Shown here: in pieces, positions 1 through 12,379 of the stretch
Layout: each line of letters opens with the position of its first letter
Numbering within the stretch: position 1 is the stretch's first letter
Assembly (NCBI GenBank): GCA_037903475.1
Contig: JBAJFG010000054.1
Location: forward strand, 558,001 to 622,000
Source of the DNA: Ancylostoma caninum
Lineage: Eukaryota > Nematoda > Chromadorea > Rhabditida > Ancylostomatidae
Direction of reading: 5' to 3'
Length of the DNA stretch: 64,000 bases
Notes under the pieces: model-generated
Told to the model about the DNA's origin: nothing
The model's input: the letters and a program-made list of their open reading frames with translations, nothing else
Databases searched by the model: none
Program-made: the position numbers and the translations under genes

Positions 1-3000
1 GGCAAAGATGATGTATACATTAACATCGCCTTAGACAATGTTAGCAAAAATGGATGTTTCGTTTCGATCCCCCGGGTTAGCATCTTGCACTTCCCTTGTA
101 ACTTAAAACACACTCCATCTAATTATAAGCAAACAAACAGATAAGGTTGGTTCAACTCAAATCTCAACTTTGTTGCAACCCCTATATGTATAATACTTGC
201 TGCATGATTTAAGAGCTCTCTGAGAGTGCCCTATATTTTGCGGTGTGCATGTGCTATAACATAGTCAATTTTTCGTTCTCATTTCTTTTTTTGTATTAGG
301 CAGCCGTCCAAGGTTCTACTCTGAAGTTCGGTGACGATACATTTGGCGAAAGAATGTGCTTAGTGATACATTTTACGGGACGAAATTTTGCACGGCACTA
401 CATTTTCCGTGAGGATGGTTCAAGATTCTGTATGGAAATACAAAAGGCGGGAGAATACTGTAGCTATATTTCATCAGAGTCCTATCCGGTCCGATAACGA
501 AAGATAGGTATCTATCCTCGGATAACGAATCATTTCCATGTTGTCACCTCCTCTCCTCATCATGACTAGACAATACTAATTTCAATTTCAATGTTTCAAG
601 TTTTCTAAATTGCTGTAATTGGAAGAAAGATCTTGTTGTTACTCCATAGCAGCAATGAACTATCAGATTGGTGCAAAAGTGATGCGTGCTCTTAGTTGCT
701 TGATGCTTGGAGCAAAAAATTCTGGTTATTCTTATCACTATTTTGAGATGTAGTATTTGTAACGCATTTCATTAGCTTTTGATGCTTTATCTTTTTCGAA
801 CCGAATCCACATTTTTTCGAACTTCTTGTTTTGAACGGAAGGTGCCAGAACCGAATTTTTGCCAAATTCTCTCCTGCGAAGTGAAACTCGACAGCATCGC
901 AGAACGAACTGTTCGGATTGCCATAACAATTTAGGCGAGGGGAGTATGAATGAATACATACCACGGAATTGGTTACAACTTCTTTGATGTGGTGAATTTT
1001 GATTCAGAATAAATGAGGTGGCTCAAAACTGGAGATGGCGACCACCAGCTGATAGCAACGCTCGAACATTACTGGATCAAAACAACGTTAGATTTTGTAA
1101 AAACTTGGCGTTAATATCGTGAAACGTCCCCTCCTAACTCAAACTGAGCCCGTATCGAACAGATTTTCGTTAAGAAGCCTGCATCGCGCCTTTGCATTGA
1201 AGAAATCGACCCTTTTCTCATTCACTTAGTGATACACGGCGAAGGATTCGCCCTCTACTAAAAAATAAATTGCGTTGCTCAGCGGCTTGACGAAGCACCG
1301 GAACACTGCCAGGAACCAAGACTACACAAAATGAAGATCACAGTGTCTTCCTGGTGATCTACTGCAGAAATTTTTCGCGAAAACTCATTGAATCGTTCGC
1401 ATCGTTGAAAATATTCTACTACTATGTATAATGAACTTAACCTCCAGTGTGCGAGCCCGACGTTGGCCAATAAAATGAACTCAACCGTATCATAAGGTAC
1501 CCTCCAGCATCACATCGCACAGCAGCTGGACCAATTAGGCGAATAAACTCCGCTTGATACAGCAGGATTAGCAGAATTGTTGATCATCATCCTGTGCTTC
1601 CTCGGGAATCTTGACGATTTTTTCAGGGGAAATTTCATCAGAAACGAAAGAGCATCAAAATTGTTTTCCAGGCGCTCGTCGATCCAAGTAAGCCCCACAG
1701 GAACGTTAACGTGCAAACTCATTGCCTAAGATTTGAGGATTACAATGATTCCGAGATGTATTGATAAGATCGATGTTGACGCGAGTAATAGGTTTCGGAA
1801 GTAAAGGCTTGAAAATAAGCATTATTTTCGCATCAACATAATAGTACGGCCCTTCAATAACGTGACGAGTTTGTTCCAAGGATTTGCGGATGTGGAATTC
1901 TGTATAAAATAAAGTGAACGGAATAAAACAGAAAGTGCTTGTGAAGCAATGATTCTTGGGAAACATCAGTGAACTAAACAATGTTCAAGTAAAGTATCAT
2001 TAATATCATTATTTGCTAGTACATTATTACAATGTATTAGTACTAAACAACGCTCATAGCGCAGAAATAAAGTAGTTTTGGTTCAGCATATTTTGCACTT
2101 TTGTCTGAGATGTGGTTGTCCTATGTCGAGCGTTGTAATAAAAGTGATGCGTAAAGAGCGTTACAGACGAATGCTGATGAATAAGACAATAGGACGACGT
2201 ATAAGCTTCATTATGGGAGAAATATGGAGCGCAATGAGACACGTAGTGGAAAAATAGGCAGAACTAACTTCGCTGCAACGTCCGATCTCGGGGTGAGGGA
2301 AGGCTCACATGACGTCCAATAGTTCTTCGTAATCTTTTCGTGGCTGCATTGCACCCACACCACGATCCACCGAATTTCCCGTAGCAGCAGCTCGTCAGCT
2401 GGCCAACAAACCTTCTAAGGAAATGAGGTCTATCGTCCTCTGCACGCCTGAGTTTGAGCATGTGAGTATGAAGGTTTTCTACAGGTTTATTTTCAATTGA
2501 CAGAAGCTGGAAATTTGAGAGTGTTTACTAGTGATACTGCGGATGCATATGTCGAACTCAGATATCTTCATTGGTAGCATCTACAAGGTGGGCCGAAATT
2601 ACAGTGACAACACGCGTTTTTCCTCAAAGAAAACATGTTATGCCCTAAAGTTGAATCTATTTGAATGACTTCTAATGTTTTAACGAACGTTTTACCGCAA
2701 CAGTGCTCTTGCCTAGAAGTGGACCAGAAATACATTTTGAGTTCTGTATGTTTCATCGAGTATCTGCCCACTTGCTTCGGTCTCACTCGGTGTGGAGAGT
2801 TGGTTTTTGGAAATACCCGTGAACTGGTTTTGTTCATAACCTCTGAAAAATATTGGATGAGTTGGACTCTAACCACTTGCGCGGCGCCGATAGTGACATC
2901 GCTTAGCGTGTTACGGCCTCTGTCGTGCCTGATGAAGGGCCACCCTAGGTGAAGGCTTGTCTTTTGTTAACAATGAGACAGTTGACATAAATCCCACGAC

Positions 3001-4130
3001 AATGTTTTAAAGCAGACATCAATTATTTTTCTAGTGCACGTTTCTTCCTACCCTATTTTTGTTCTACTCTGCAACACCTTGTTCCTTGTGTAATAATAAT
3101 ATTTTAGTGTCGATCTCAGCGGCTCTTCAAGAATATGTGTGCATTTCTGTGATCTTGTTGTTCCCATTATCACAAGTTTGTGATTTCAAATGCTTGTCGT
3201 GGAGTCTTGTCGTACTGCGTAACGACACAATACCACGGACGGATCTATGCGAATATTCGCCTGTTTTTATGTCATCTGAGTTCGACAGCGCACCGTTTGC
3301 ACATCTTCGGCCACGGTCGAAGCCACTTTCGATCTGATCTTTTGTTTTGTTCTTGTTATCATTCGTCAAAAATGTCCGAACCTCAATGTAAATAAAGCAT
3401 TCCATTGTGCAACAACTTGTGAACTGAGGAGACTTGCTATGACACAAGTGACAGACTAAGAACCGAGACGGAAAAGGAGCAACCTATTTGATGAAACTCG
3501 ACTAAACAAGAATTGTCCTGATAATTTTCCAGTTCTAGCCGTTTAATTGCTGTGACAGTCTTTACGTCATATTAAAATCACATAACAGTTCGCTAGACAG
3601 CGCATTCTACATTGCACACTAATTTTATAAATTCTTTGGCGTACAAATCCTCTCCAATAAAGAATCAAAATGCGCGAATTTTCTGAAAGTCATACGTGAA
3701 AGCCCGTTCTGCGTCCCTGCTATCCTTCATCATTCGGCGATTTATTGACGAAAATGATTGATAATAGCAAGTGTTTAGGTGCAGACGATGTGCGATTGCA
3801 GAATGATGGATATAGTCAGCAGTGATGAAAGCGAGAGGTTTACACAGGGTTTTCAGGGTTTCGCGGCGGGACCAGCACGTTCCGCTGGCGCTCTTGAGCC
3901 CTTCGCGCGGGATTATAGGATAGTTCACAAAAATTTAACATTACATAGCAGCGGTGTACGGAGCAGAGTAGCCTTTGTGCTGGGTTTTTGTTACTAATCC
4001 AAAAAAGGTATGACACACTAGATGATCGCAAACAACTTAGAAGGGATAGACGAATGTTGTGGTGAATCCAGTAGCAATGGGACTCGCTCGGGACATGCTT
4101 TTGAAGCACCTCTCATTCAGGCCCCACGGA
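1..4130. other. No confident gene; AT-rich intergenic or repeat-derived DNA
   Basis: Open frames here are short, overlap on both strands and resemble no family I recognise. On the minus strand, 1510-1981 has two adjoining frames (69 and 91 codons) with somewhat protein-like composition, and there is an acceptor-like TTTATACAG before 1900. They are out of frame with each other, with no room for an intron between them, so at best this is a decayed gene fragment. At 2264-2461 (minus) a Cys/Arg-rich frame also has no recognisable domain. No RNA gene was found. Confidence 0.5.
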
Positions 4131-4154
4131 GATTATACATGCTTAGGATCCGCC

Positions 4155-4960
4155 TTTGTCACTAGGAAGGGCAGTGCAATCAAATAGTGAAATTGATCAA
4201 ACCTCCTAAGTATTATATTTCCTGACTTTCTTCTATTACTCTCAAAATTTACAGGGAGTGCGGATGCACTTATGACGGACAACTGTGCCGTGATCCCGCA
4301 GTTCAGAAAAAAGATAACCAGGATAAGTGTCCATCGATCGATGCAGGGTCCGCCGTAGCCCAATGTTGGAACAGCGTTAGGACACGGGTCCACGGATGGA
4401 GATTAGGTCTGCCCCGGCCCAGTAGTGGGGAAAACGCCACGATATGGAACCATTGCTGGAGAATGGGTCCACCGTGGCCCAGTTATGGGGGAAGCGCCTG
4501 TATATGGGTACACTGATGGAAAATGAGTCCGCCCTAGCCCAATAATGGGGGGAGCTCAAGGATATAAGTTATACAGCCAAAGAATGGATCTGTCCTGCCC
4601 CACTGGTGGAGAAAACGCTAGGATACGGATTTGTAAATGGAATCTGGGTCCGGTTTGGCTCAATAGTGAAGAAGACGCCAGGATACTGGTCCACGGACGG
4701 AGATTGGGTCCGGCATAGCTCGATACCGGAGAAAACGCTGGCATACTTGTCCAATGATGGAGAATGGGTCCTCCTGGCCCAATCATGGGGAATGCACCGA
4801 GATGCACGTTTGCCGGTAAAGTAGGTCTGCGTATTTTGTCTCAGTAGTCCACCTCTATTTCCTCCCAGTATAAGAGCGCAGAAGCTTCTCAGTTGGACTA
4901 TCTCGATAACGTGAAGCTTGAATAATTTCAAATGAATATCCCACTGCATTGGTTACACGG
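4155..4960. mobile_element. Non-autonomous repeat element carrying a minisatellite
   Basis: The flanks of the 4320-4800 tandem array (a stretch near 4180-4250 with GTGCAATCAAA and TTGATCAAAC) recur in reverse complement at 11205-11265, next to a single array unit at 11125-11200. The recurrence of unit plus flank at two places in opposite orientation indicates a dispersed element with an internal, variably expanded tandem array. No transposase frame is present. The right edge contains a segment (about 4900-4985) that also recurs at 27245-27320. Exact ends and target duplications could not be fixed. Confidence 0.6.
4320..4800. repeat. 60-bp minisatellite, about 8 units
   Basis: Units of very nearly 60 bp follow each other, each with the order GGTCC(A/G)C..GG - GATGGAGAATGGGTCC - GGCCCA(A/G)T - (A/G)TGGGGAAAACGC. 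Units diverge by roughly 15-30 percent. Since 60 is a multiple of three, several frames stay open and translate as a 20-residue repeat on the minus strand. I take that as a by-product, not a gene. Confidence 0.85.
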
Positions 4961-4985
4961 AATTGTTAACAGGAACTATAGCCAT
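4900..4985. repeat. Dispersed repeat, copy 1
   Basis: The stretch around GTGAAGCTTGAATAATTTCA followed by GGCATTGG-like and TTGTT-ACAGG blocks is found again, same orientation, near 27245-27320. The match includes the preceding TCTC/TCTTGATAACG-like bases. This is part of a shared interspersed repeat, with no coding signal. Confidence 0.5.
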
Positions 4986-6600
4986 CTGGGAGATGTTCCC
5001 GTGAGTTATGAGTGGCTGGTCATAACAGGTGCATACGTGTGGAAGAAATGTGACAAAAACAATAGGTAGTATCATTGCACTGGAAAATATCTTTACATGT
5101 AGATGCGTGATTAAGAATTTGCAAGCAAGCTTTGGATCACTAGAGGACCGGAGACCAACTCTGGCGTGGCGGCCAGACTGGTAGAATATACCAAATCGTA
5201 AGAAGGATTTATCATTTGAGCTCAGATAATGATCAGTTTTGCTTATCTGTTAGTTTTCTAAGCATTTCGCATGTGTGAAGCTTTCGCACATACCTCAAGT
5301 GTCTGTCCCACCCCACTTTCTAGTATCCCGAAGGGGCGATAGCCCTACTACGAATGATGAATTTTACGCTCATGAGGGATAACACCGTTAGGCCAGCACT
5401 AACCTTATAATTTACCTGGCTAGATTGCATTTCTAATTTTTTTCTTCATTTGCATATTTTGTACTGGTGCATATGTTGAAAAAAAAAAAACCTGAACGAA
5501 ATTACCACATACGATGCTCAAAGTGTTAAGGGGGAATTTGTTTTTATTCCTTGATTGGTCCGGAGGACTTTTGCGGGATTCAAAATGAAGCTGACAGATC
5601 AGGGATATCTGCAAGCCAATCTGCAAATCTTTCTATAGATAAGCAGACTATGACACTGTTTCCTCTGGAAGGAATTTCAGTAGATCAAAATGCTCAGCAA
5701 TATCGAGGAGTTGAAGCGTATCCTATATGAAATTGAATTGGAACCACATCTATCCATATCCATTCTGTAAGAAAAACGGAATATTTCGAAAGTCGAATAT
5801 TGATTTTTACCCTTATTTTCCTCACTCTCGTGATTGTCGCGGATTCTCCTGGAATTTTAAACGACTATTTTAGGAGAGCATTTCAGAATATGGGTAGATC
5901 AAAAGGTTCCAGAAGTCTGAACGATATTTAACAGAAGGCACATCTAGAGAGGAAAGGACACATTGGAACAGTTCAAAATCTCCAGGGCGACAATATCCAA
6001 GCCTCCAGGGAGGCAAGCGAAAAAGAAGAGTCCCGGAAGACTTCGAATTACGAACTCCCTAATGGATGCGCAGTGCGTACGTCTGGTAGTGACCCACGCC
6101 TCACATCATCATCAGGCATTGCCCTCGAAGTGCCAATCCTCTCTCGTCGCACTATTCGTCGACATTCGCAAGCTTCAGATCTACAAGGTAGATGCTGTGT
6201 TAAGAAACCGTCCATCTCCGCGAGAAATCGCGATGCTCGCGTCCATCTTTACTGGGGACGGAGATAATGTGGCAATGTTCTTCTTTAATTGCTTTGTGTG
6301 GCATTCTGAAGACTCCTCTGTTGAATATCTTTATTGGCTAGCTTTCGGAGATAACGCCTTTGTCAAACCTCTAAGTATACAATAAATTGCACCGTTATTC
6401 TAGCTTATAGACATGTAAAACAATGACAATACCAATCGCCAGATGGTCAGCAAGTTTCTCAACTTCGAGGCACGATGGTGATTGTTACCTACATTTCGAC
6501 AACTTAGCTCACATGCAACGCAACAAAACATGAGATAGCTGACAACCGCACCCCTACGATAACAAGTATACAATGAGATACAATGAGACAACCACAAATT
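4986..6600. other. No confident gene; one unexplained 140-codon frame
   Basis: A plus-strand open frame at 5963-6385 runs 140 codons from a non-ATG start and ends DNAFVKPLSIQ before a stop. It shows no domain I recognise, and the basic N-terminal part looks like low-complexity translation. It may be chance or a decayed transposon segment. Nothing else is evident in the stretch. Confidence 0.3.
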
Positions 6601-6619
6601 TGCAGAAGAGTAGGACCAT

Positions 6620-7090
6620 TTATGCACTCTAATCATGAGATCAACCGTAACACTTCCCGTAGCTCCTCTCTATTGCTAATTTCCGGGTTGTGTCTCCGTA
6701 TTTCTACCGCCTCCATTATTTTTCTCTCTATGGTTCGGGCTAGTTATCGGTGGATGATGGTCACCTTGAACGTAGGAGCATGCTCAGTGGTATGTTTCAA
6801 CGTGCGGTGCCCTGAAAAGCTTTCCGACGGGTAGGAAGAAGGGTTTGTCAACGCTCTGCGATGTTCACCCAACCTTCTCCGCAGCGGTTTCATCGTCCCC
6901 CACGTATCGTTCTCCACACCCATCACATCTGATGATATAGACAGTACCCCGGAACTGAAAGATTTTGTCTTCGTTACAATACTGACAGTCAGGCTCGGTG
7001 CACTTGGCTTCGTAGATTTGTGTGGAGGTCAACAGGTGTTTCAATGGTGGTGGCGGGCGAAAGTGTCGGAAGAAATCATGTTTTTATTGT
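6620..7090 (-). mobile_element. Penelope-like element remnant 1 (GIY-YIG endonuclease, broken)
   Basis: Read on the minus strand, the translation runs PPPPLKHLLTS, then a Cys cluster (EAKCTEPDCQYCNED), then the GIY-YIG core GTVYIIRCDGCGERYVG, and after a frameshift near 6905 PLRRRLGEHRRALTNP. This order (PxLKxLL linker, Cys motif, VYxIxC..CGxxYVG, RxxEH) is that of the C-terminal endonuclease of Penelope-like retroelements. A last helix-like stretch (ARTIERKIMEAVEIRRHNPE) follows near 6715 in another frame. No reverse-transcriptase core was seen beside it, so the copy is 5'-truncated and frameshifted. It belongs to a clearly different lineage from the copy at 28.3 kb. Confidence 0.75.
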
Positions 7091-8230
7091 GCGGCACTAC
7101 CTTGGAACAACGATTCATCGTCATGGTACGAAATTGCAACGATGAGACATGGAGGTGGATCGTGCTTCGTCTTGAGCCGCTTCTTTGCCCAGGGAATGGA
7201 TCCTATCCACCACATTAAGGAAATGTTTCAATACGTTTAACGTTGATAGACAAATTGGGAGCCGTGCGCGTGTCCTGCGATAGATCTAGCTCAGAAATTC
7301 CGAGACGGCGAACGCAGGCCGAACACGTTTCGACAGCAGTTACAACGCGAGGTGAAAGCTTATTTTGTCTCCCAACGAGCTGCGTTAGCCCCGGAAAGGC
7401 TCTGTTTCGGAGGCGATGAACTGGTTTACATGTCTCAAACCTAGGATGGCAGCTCAATCTGGGCGAAGGCTGTGTTCCTACTGTAAACTTGGGTAAGTGG
7501 GGTGTGTGCCCACGCTCATCCAAAAATTGTCCCGAACGTGTACACGCTTTCCGCGGCAGCACTTGGGTGGACGCAGCGGTCCTGCTGCGGACTTCCGGAT
7601 TCGCCCCGCACCCAAACGCATCTCGTCTGACCAGTTGTTGCACTGGACCACGATTCTGCCCGGGCCCCAGCCAGCCCGACGAGTCTTGCAGGGCTCGCCT
7701 TATCTCCGCCGAATCAGAGGCAGCTAAACTCTGATGCTCAACCACCGGCTTATGAACGCCTCTAAGGGAGCGTGCCACCACGTGGCAAGGAGCAGGTAGA
7801 ACGCAGGACATGAGGGGCAAAACGCAGGCTGAACGACACCACAGTTAATCGGGCAGCAGCTAACCCCCTCAACGCAGCCGAAAAACGAGGTGCGCTGCTT
7901 GCTGCAATCGGAATTCCTCTTGTATTCCTTGGTTCGACAGTGCTGGATTCGCTTCATACGCCCAGAATATGACTGTGAACATCCACTCACGTGCGTGTGT
8001 ATGTGCAAATGCTCTGTGTGGCTGCATCCTTCAGTTCGGATTCGGCCAAAAGCTCGCATTCTAACGACTGGGAAGCGCATGAGAGGCGAGTAGGGCGGCC
8101 TCTAACAAACAAAACCCTGGTCTACGAAGGAATCCTTCTCCACGCCACCGAATGCCGGCGACAGGCTGTAGTGACAGGCAGTCTGACGAACACCCCACGT
8201 GACATCCAATGGAACATGACGTCAAATGGA
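7091..8230. other. GC-richer block ahead of the RTE element, no assignable gene
   Basis: This block is more GC-rich than its surroundings and is open in several frames on both strands, the longest being 201 codons on minus (7215-7820). Amino-acid composition is Arg/Pro/Ser-rich without a domain, and opposing frames are equally open, which is typical of GC-rich non-coding sequence. Because the endonuclease of a plus-strand RTE element begins at about 8.3 kb, this may be its 5' leader; that is inference. Confidence 0.35.
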
Positions 8231-8239
8231 TTTACCAAG

Positions 8240-10990
8240 GAGACTACGGCGTACGCGGGATGCCGGGAACGGTGAGTTATGCGAAGGTCCTCGATGATTC
8301 GCGAACGGCGGCATCGTGGGGGGAGGGGCAAGCAGGAGAGTCAAAGCCGAAAACGCGCATTGCGACTTTGAACGTCGGCACGTTGAGGGGCCGTTTGAGC
8401 TAGCAGCACTGCAGCGCCGTCGAATCGACTTGTGCGTGGTGGAGGAGATGGTCTGGCAGCAAGTCCAAGGACATCGAGTGCGGCTTCAAAATCGTCTACA
8501 GTGGAAGCCCAGGTACAAGACAAGGTGTCGACATCATTGTCTCCGAACGGTCCATGGATTCCATAGCAGGCGTGGAGCGTTTTGACGACCGTCTCATGAA
8601 GATTATATTATCGTCACGTTAGAAAAGCGCATCCAATTTTTCTGGGCATTTGCCCAGCAGATGTTCAGATCGAGCCAGAGACGACTTCTGGGCGCTGATT
8701 GATGAGAAGACCGCAGCAATACTACCAAAAGATACGATCATCATTGCGGGAGACCTGAATGGCCGCATAGGAGTGACGAAGAGCGGCTATAGGTGCCACG
8801 GTGGCTTCGGATACGGGGTGCGTGACGTCGATAGCAAGCGCATTCACGATTACGCCGAGTCACATAGCCTTGTCATAGCAAACACGAGATTTCGGAAGTG
8901 ACTCCCTCGTCTCCTTCTACAGCGGCAGTAACGAGACACAGATTGACTACGTCCTCGTGAGGTGTCAAGACCAGAAGCTCGTTACGGATGCAAAAGTCAT
9001 ACCGTACGATCACAACACCGGCTTTGCACGATGAAAATCACGCGGCCAAACAAGAAGCGCGTCGAGCGATGTGAGCCGGCTTGAATCAAGTGGTGGAGAC
9101 TAAGAAAGAAAGGAACAGCTATCACCTCTCATATCCAGTTGACGCCTATCACGAACGTCGATAGCATCGGTTCCCTTCTGCATGGTAGAAGACAACCGAT
9201 GCTATCCTCGCAACTGCTCGCTTGGAACTCGGCACGACCAAATCTGACGGAAAATTGACAGAAAGACTTGGCTTCGGAGGGAGGAATTGAGAGCGAAAGT
9301 GTGCCAAATGAAGCGGCTATACCACTTCCTCCTCCACAATAAAATGGCAGACGACTAGAGGAGTTACTGCGAAGCGAAGAGGGCTAAGAATGCTGTAGCC
9401 GTAGCGAAGGCGGCCCATTACGATGACGTCTGTGAGAAGTTAAACTCGAGGGACGGTGCTTCATCAACCGGTTTGGGAAGTCGTGTCAGCGCCGCCCAGA
9501 CGAAGTCAAGAAGTCTCACGGCATCGACGACAAACAAGGTCATCTCGTAATGGATCGCAAGAAGGTGATGCAATGATGGTAGGGTTATATTGAGATCTCG
9601 GTGGAATAATTAGTCTATCCAGCCGTCCCATGAGTCCCGCCAACCTTAGAGCCAATGCAGCCGATCACCATGTATGCATTGAAGCGAATGAATGCAGGCA
9701 AATTGGTCCACATGATAAGGCAGTGGAGTGGTGGAAGTCACAATGATGGAATGCCGCTGATTGGTTGACAAAAGTCTTTAAGCTGGTCATAGCGGAGAAG
9801 AAGGTGTCCGTGGACTGGCAGTGAAGCACTACCATCCCTATTTGGAAGGGCAAGGGTAGTCCCGCTGACTGCGCGAACTATCGACTAATCCGTCTATTGT
9901 CGCATGCCATGAAGATCTTCGAATGCATCACTGATCGCCGCATTTGCGAAATCGCCCAGTTATCTCCCAACCAATGCGGCTTTGTATCCGGATGCGGCAC
10001 TACAGATGCCACTCACGCCGCCCGTCTCCTGATCGAGGAACATGATGAGAAGAAAAGACCATTGCACCAAGCTTTTTTAGATCTGGAGGTCCTTCGACCG
10101 CGTTCGCCACGAAGTTATTTGGCACGCTTTGCGACTTCACGGCATTCCCGAAGAGGTCATGAAATGGGCGCAGATTCTTTATGTCGACCACAGGAATAGA
10201 GTACAGGCGGCCGCGGGCACGTCGACGGAGTTCCCCATAACCGTCGATGTACACCAAGGCCCAGCCCTTTCCTCGCTTCTATTCATCGTTGTCATAGATG
10301 CCACCACAAAGGACCTTCACAGACCAACACCAACCCCTTGGACGCTGCTGCACGCAGATGGCGTAATGCTTGCATCCGAAGACAAGTATGAACCTGAATG
10401 GCAGAAGTAAGCATGGAGTGACCAGCTGGCACGGTTCGGCCTTCGTTTCAATCTTAAGATGACCGAGTATTTTACCATCGATGAAAAGGAGTCCAGCAAT
10501 ATGAAAGTTGATAACACGAAACTACCGCGAGCCGGTTCGTTCAAGTACCTCGGCTCAGTGGTTTCATCAGGCGGTAATCTCGCCCATGACATCATCGCAC
10601 GCGTCAACGCTGCGTTGTTGAAGTGGCGCTCACTGACTGGTGTGCTGTGCGACAAGGACATCCCGGACGGCCTCAAGTCTCTCAAAGATCTACCGTACTA
10701 TGGTACGTCTTGTCGCGCTCTATGGTGCCGAGTGTTGGCCCATCACCAAGGAAATGGAACGCCGAATTAGCGTTAGATGAGAGTGCTGCTGGGATGGCCG
10801 GCATTACACAAACCGATCGCATTTGCAACCAGAACATACTACAGCGGGATTGTAGCGATAGCCGACAAGCTCCGTGAGGCGAGTCTGCGATGGCTCGCCT
10901 GCCAAAGAACGCGATTACACAACTGCCGTGGAGGCCCTTGCTACCAACCTACATCCCTACGACACTTGTGACATACCTAGATCCCGCATA
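8240..10990 (+). mobile_element. RTE-type non-LTR retrotransposon, decayed (endonuclease + reverse transcriptase)
   Basis: Translated pieces in successive frames give an APE-type endonuclease: RIATLNVGTLRG near 8357, LAALQRRRIDLCVVEE, GVDIIVSER, DRLMKI, then DTIIIAGDLNGRIG near 8735 and a distal part ending QIDYVLV near 8960. Reverse-transcriptase blocks follow: SPADCANYR near 9860, LSPNQCGFVSGCGTTDATHA (9960-10020), a damaged AFLDLE motif, and PWTLLHADGVMLASEDK near 10340. The family catalytic box is YADD, so the second Asp is Gly here. FKYLGSVVSSGG (10540) and WRSLTGVLCDK (10625) mark the thumb region. Repeated frameshifts and stops between blocks show the copy is dead. The 3' end is placed at about 10.99 kb. 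Confidence 0.88.
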
Positions 10991-11079
10991 GTATGCACAA
11001 CCGAAAGCAAACGACACATGTGATATTGCAGAAGAGCTGCCACTTCGTCTGTCAGCGCTGGTAATACACACATGTAAGA

Positions 11080-11280
11080 TAGTAACTATGCTGGATATTG
11101 TGGCTACCGGTATCGATTTCCCATCCGTGGACTCGTTCCCTGGCGTTTCCCCACTATGGGGCCACGGCGGACTCTTTCTCGATCGGTGGACACCAATTCT
11201 CATGTTTTTCTTAACTAAGAAAGTCAGGGATTATTTAGAAAGTTTGATCAATTGCACAAATGGTTTCTGAAAATGTAACA
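11080..11280. repeat. Single-unit inverted copy of the 4.2-kb minisatellite element
   Basis: Reverse-complement relatives of one 60-bp unit (GGCGTTTCCCCACTATGGGGCC core) and of the 4180-4320 flank lie here. This copy has about one unit where the 4.3-kb copy has eight. Confidence 0.6.
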
Positions 11281-12100
11281 ACAGCTTATGATGACGCGTT
11301 CTTCGTCCGTTCAACCCTTGTATTTGATTGTTCTGCCCTTCTAAAGAACCCCATGGAACGTCAACAGGAGGTGCGCAAAGAGAGCACATCCTAAGTGAGG
11401 AAACCAAGTGAATCTACCACTACGTGCTCCACGGCTCGCTATCGCCTCCACGGCATGCTCACATCCTTTCCAGGCGGTTATCGTTGATTGTTTCACAGTT
11501 GAATGAAGTCAACACCCATGCTCCAGCAGAGGGGCGACTTTGCTCCGTACATTGCTGCTATGCAACGTCAAATCGTTGTAAACACTGTCTTCCGTGTAAG
11601 GATAGTACACGAAACGGAAAAACTAAACACTAAACAATTCATTTTTTTTTGTTGTTTTTTTTAATTATTTGCCGGAAGAGTTCGAGACCGCTAGCCGCTG
11701 GTTCCACCGCGAAATCCTGAGTGCACCCAACTTCCAATACGCCTATGCACCTATAACGAAACATCGGCCGAATACCCCGTCAGCTTCGCATCCTCGCGAG
11801 CACTGTCTATAACTGAGCTCCATGATGAAAGCATGCGATCGCGTGCTGGTCCACCACCGCCTGCGCTGGAGAAAATTTTGTTGCACTACCATGATTTATA
11901 TAAGAGGATTTGCTTTGTTTATTGTTATCAATTCTTGAAAATTGCCCACTAACAAAGACTTCAAAAAATTAAGAAAAAAATTCAAGCACCTCCAAGAGGC
12001 AGATAGAGATAGATATCGATATAGTAGATAGTAGATATCGTATTTCAATTCTTTAGGATAAAACATCCTACACTAGAGTCTTTCAGGTTTCAGGTCAAAC
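11281..12100. other. No gene seen; simple repeats
   Basis: There is a T-rich run at 11642-11662 and a GATA/ATAG-rich stretch at about 12000-12045. A short frame near 11530 (CSVHCCYATSN) resembles one read on minus at 3.95 kb (CSVHRCYVMLN), suggesting a shared dispersed repeat. No coding gene is supported. Confidence 0.45.
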
Positions 12101-12102
12101 AT

Positions 12103-12292
12103 GGCACCTGGGTCGACTTTGTCTGTAATTACGACTTCATCACGAAATCGGCTACGTAATCTAATTTTTACACTTTTTTGACATCTATGTGGTGTGACTG
12201 TTTCCATTCTGATGTTTCCCTGCTGCCATTTAGTAAAACCTCCTTTCAAACGGACAAAGTCGTATTTGCAGACAAAGTCAACCCAGGTGTCA
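12103..12292. mobile_element. Hairpin MITE (family shared with 15.7 kb)
   Basis: The left arm at 12103-12135 (CACCTGGGTCGACTTTGTCT...) pairs with the right arm at 12259-12292 (reverse complement CACCTGGGTTGACTTTGTCT) over about 33 bp with few mismatches. The right end is partly repeated again at 12300-12335. The interior TTCCATTCTGATGTTTC is matched by TTCCATTTTGATGTTTC inside the hairpin at 15.7-15.96 kb, so the two are the same family. Confidence 0.65.
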
Positions 12293-12379
12293 TCTTTGAG
12301 CAGACAAAGTCAACCCAGGTGCCTGTCTTTGAGCAGGCCCCAGCACGGCTGTCCCGAGAGCCAGCTGGGCTTCGTGAAA

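Noticed and set aside
1510..1981. Minus-strand frames with phrases such as NVPVGLTWIDERLENN that faintly recall the ligand-binding part of Cys-loop receptors
   Set aside because: The pieces are out of frame with no room for an intron, the Cys-loop and membrane helices are missing, and the resemblance is too short.
7215..7820. 201-codon minus-strand frame, the longest in the window
   Set aside because: GC-rich block with equally open frames on both strands, low-complexity Arg/Pro/Ser content, no domain and no splice or start support.
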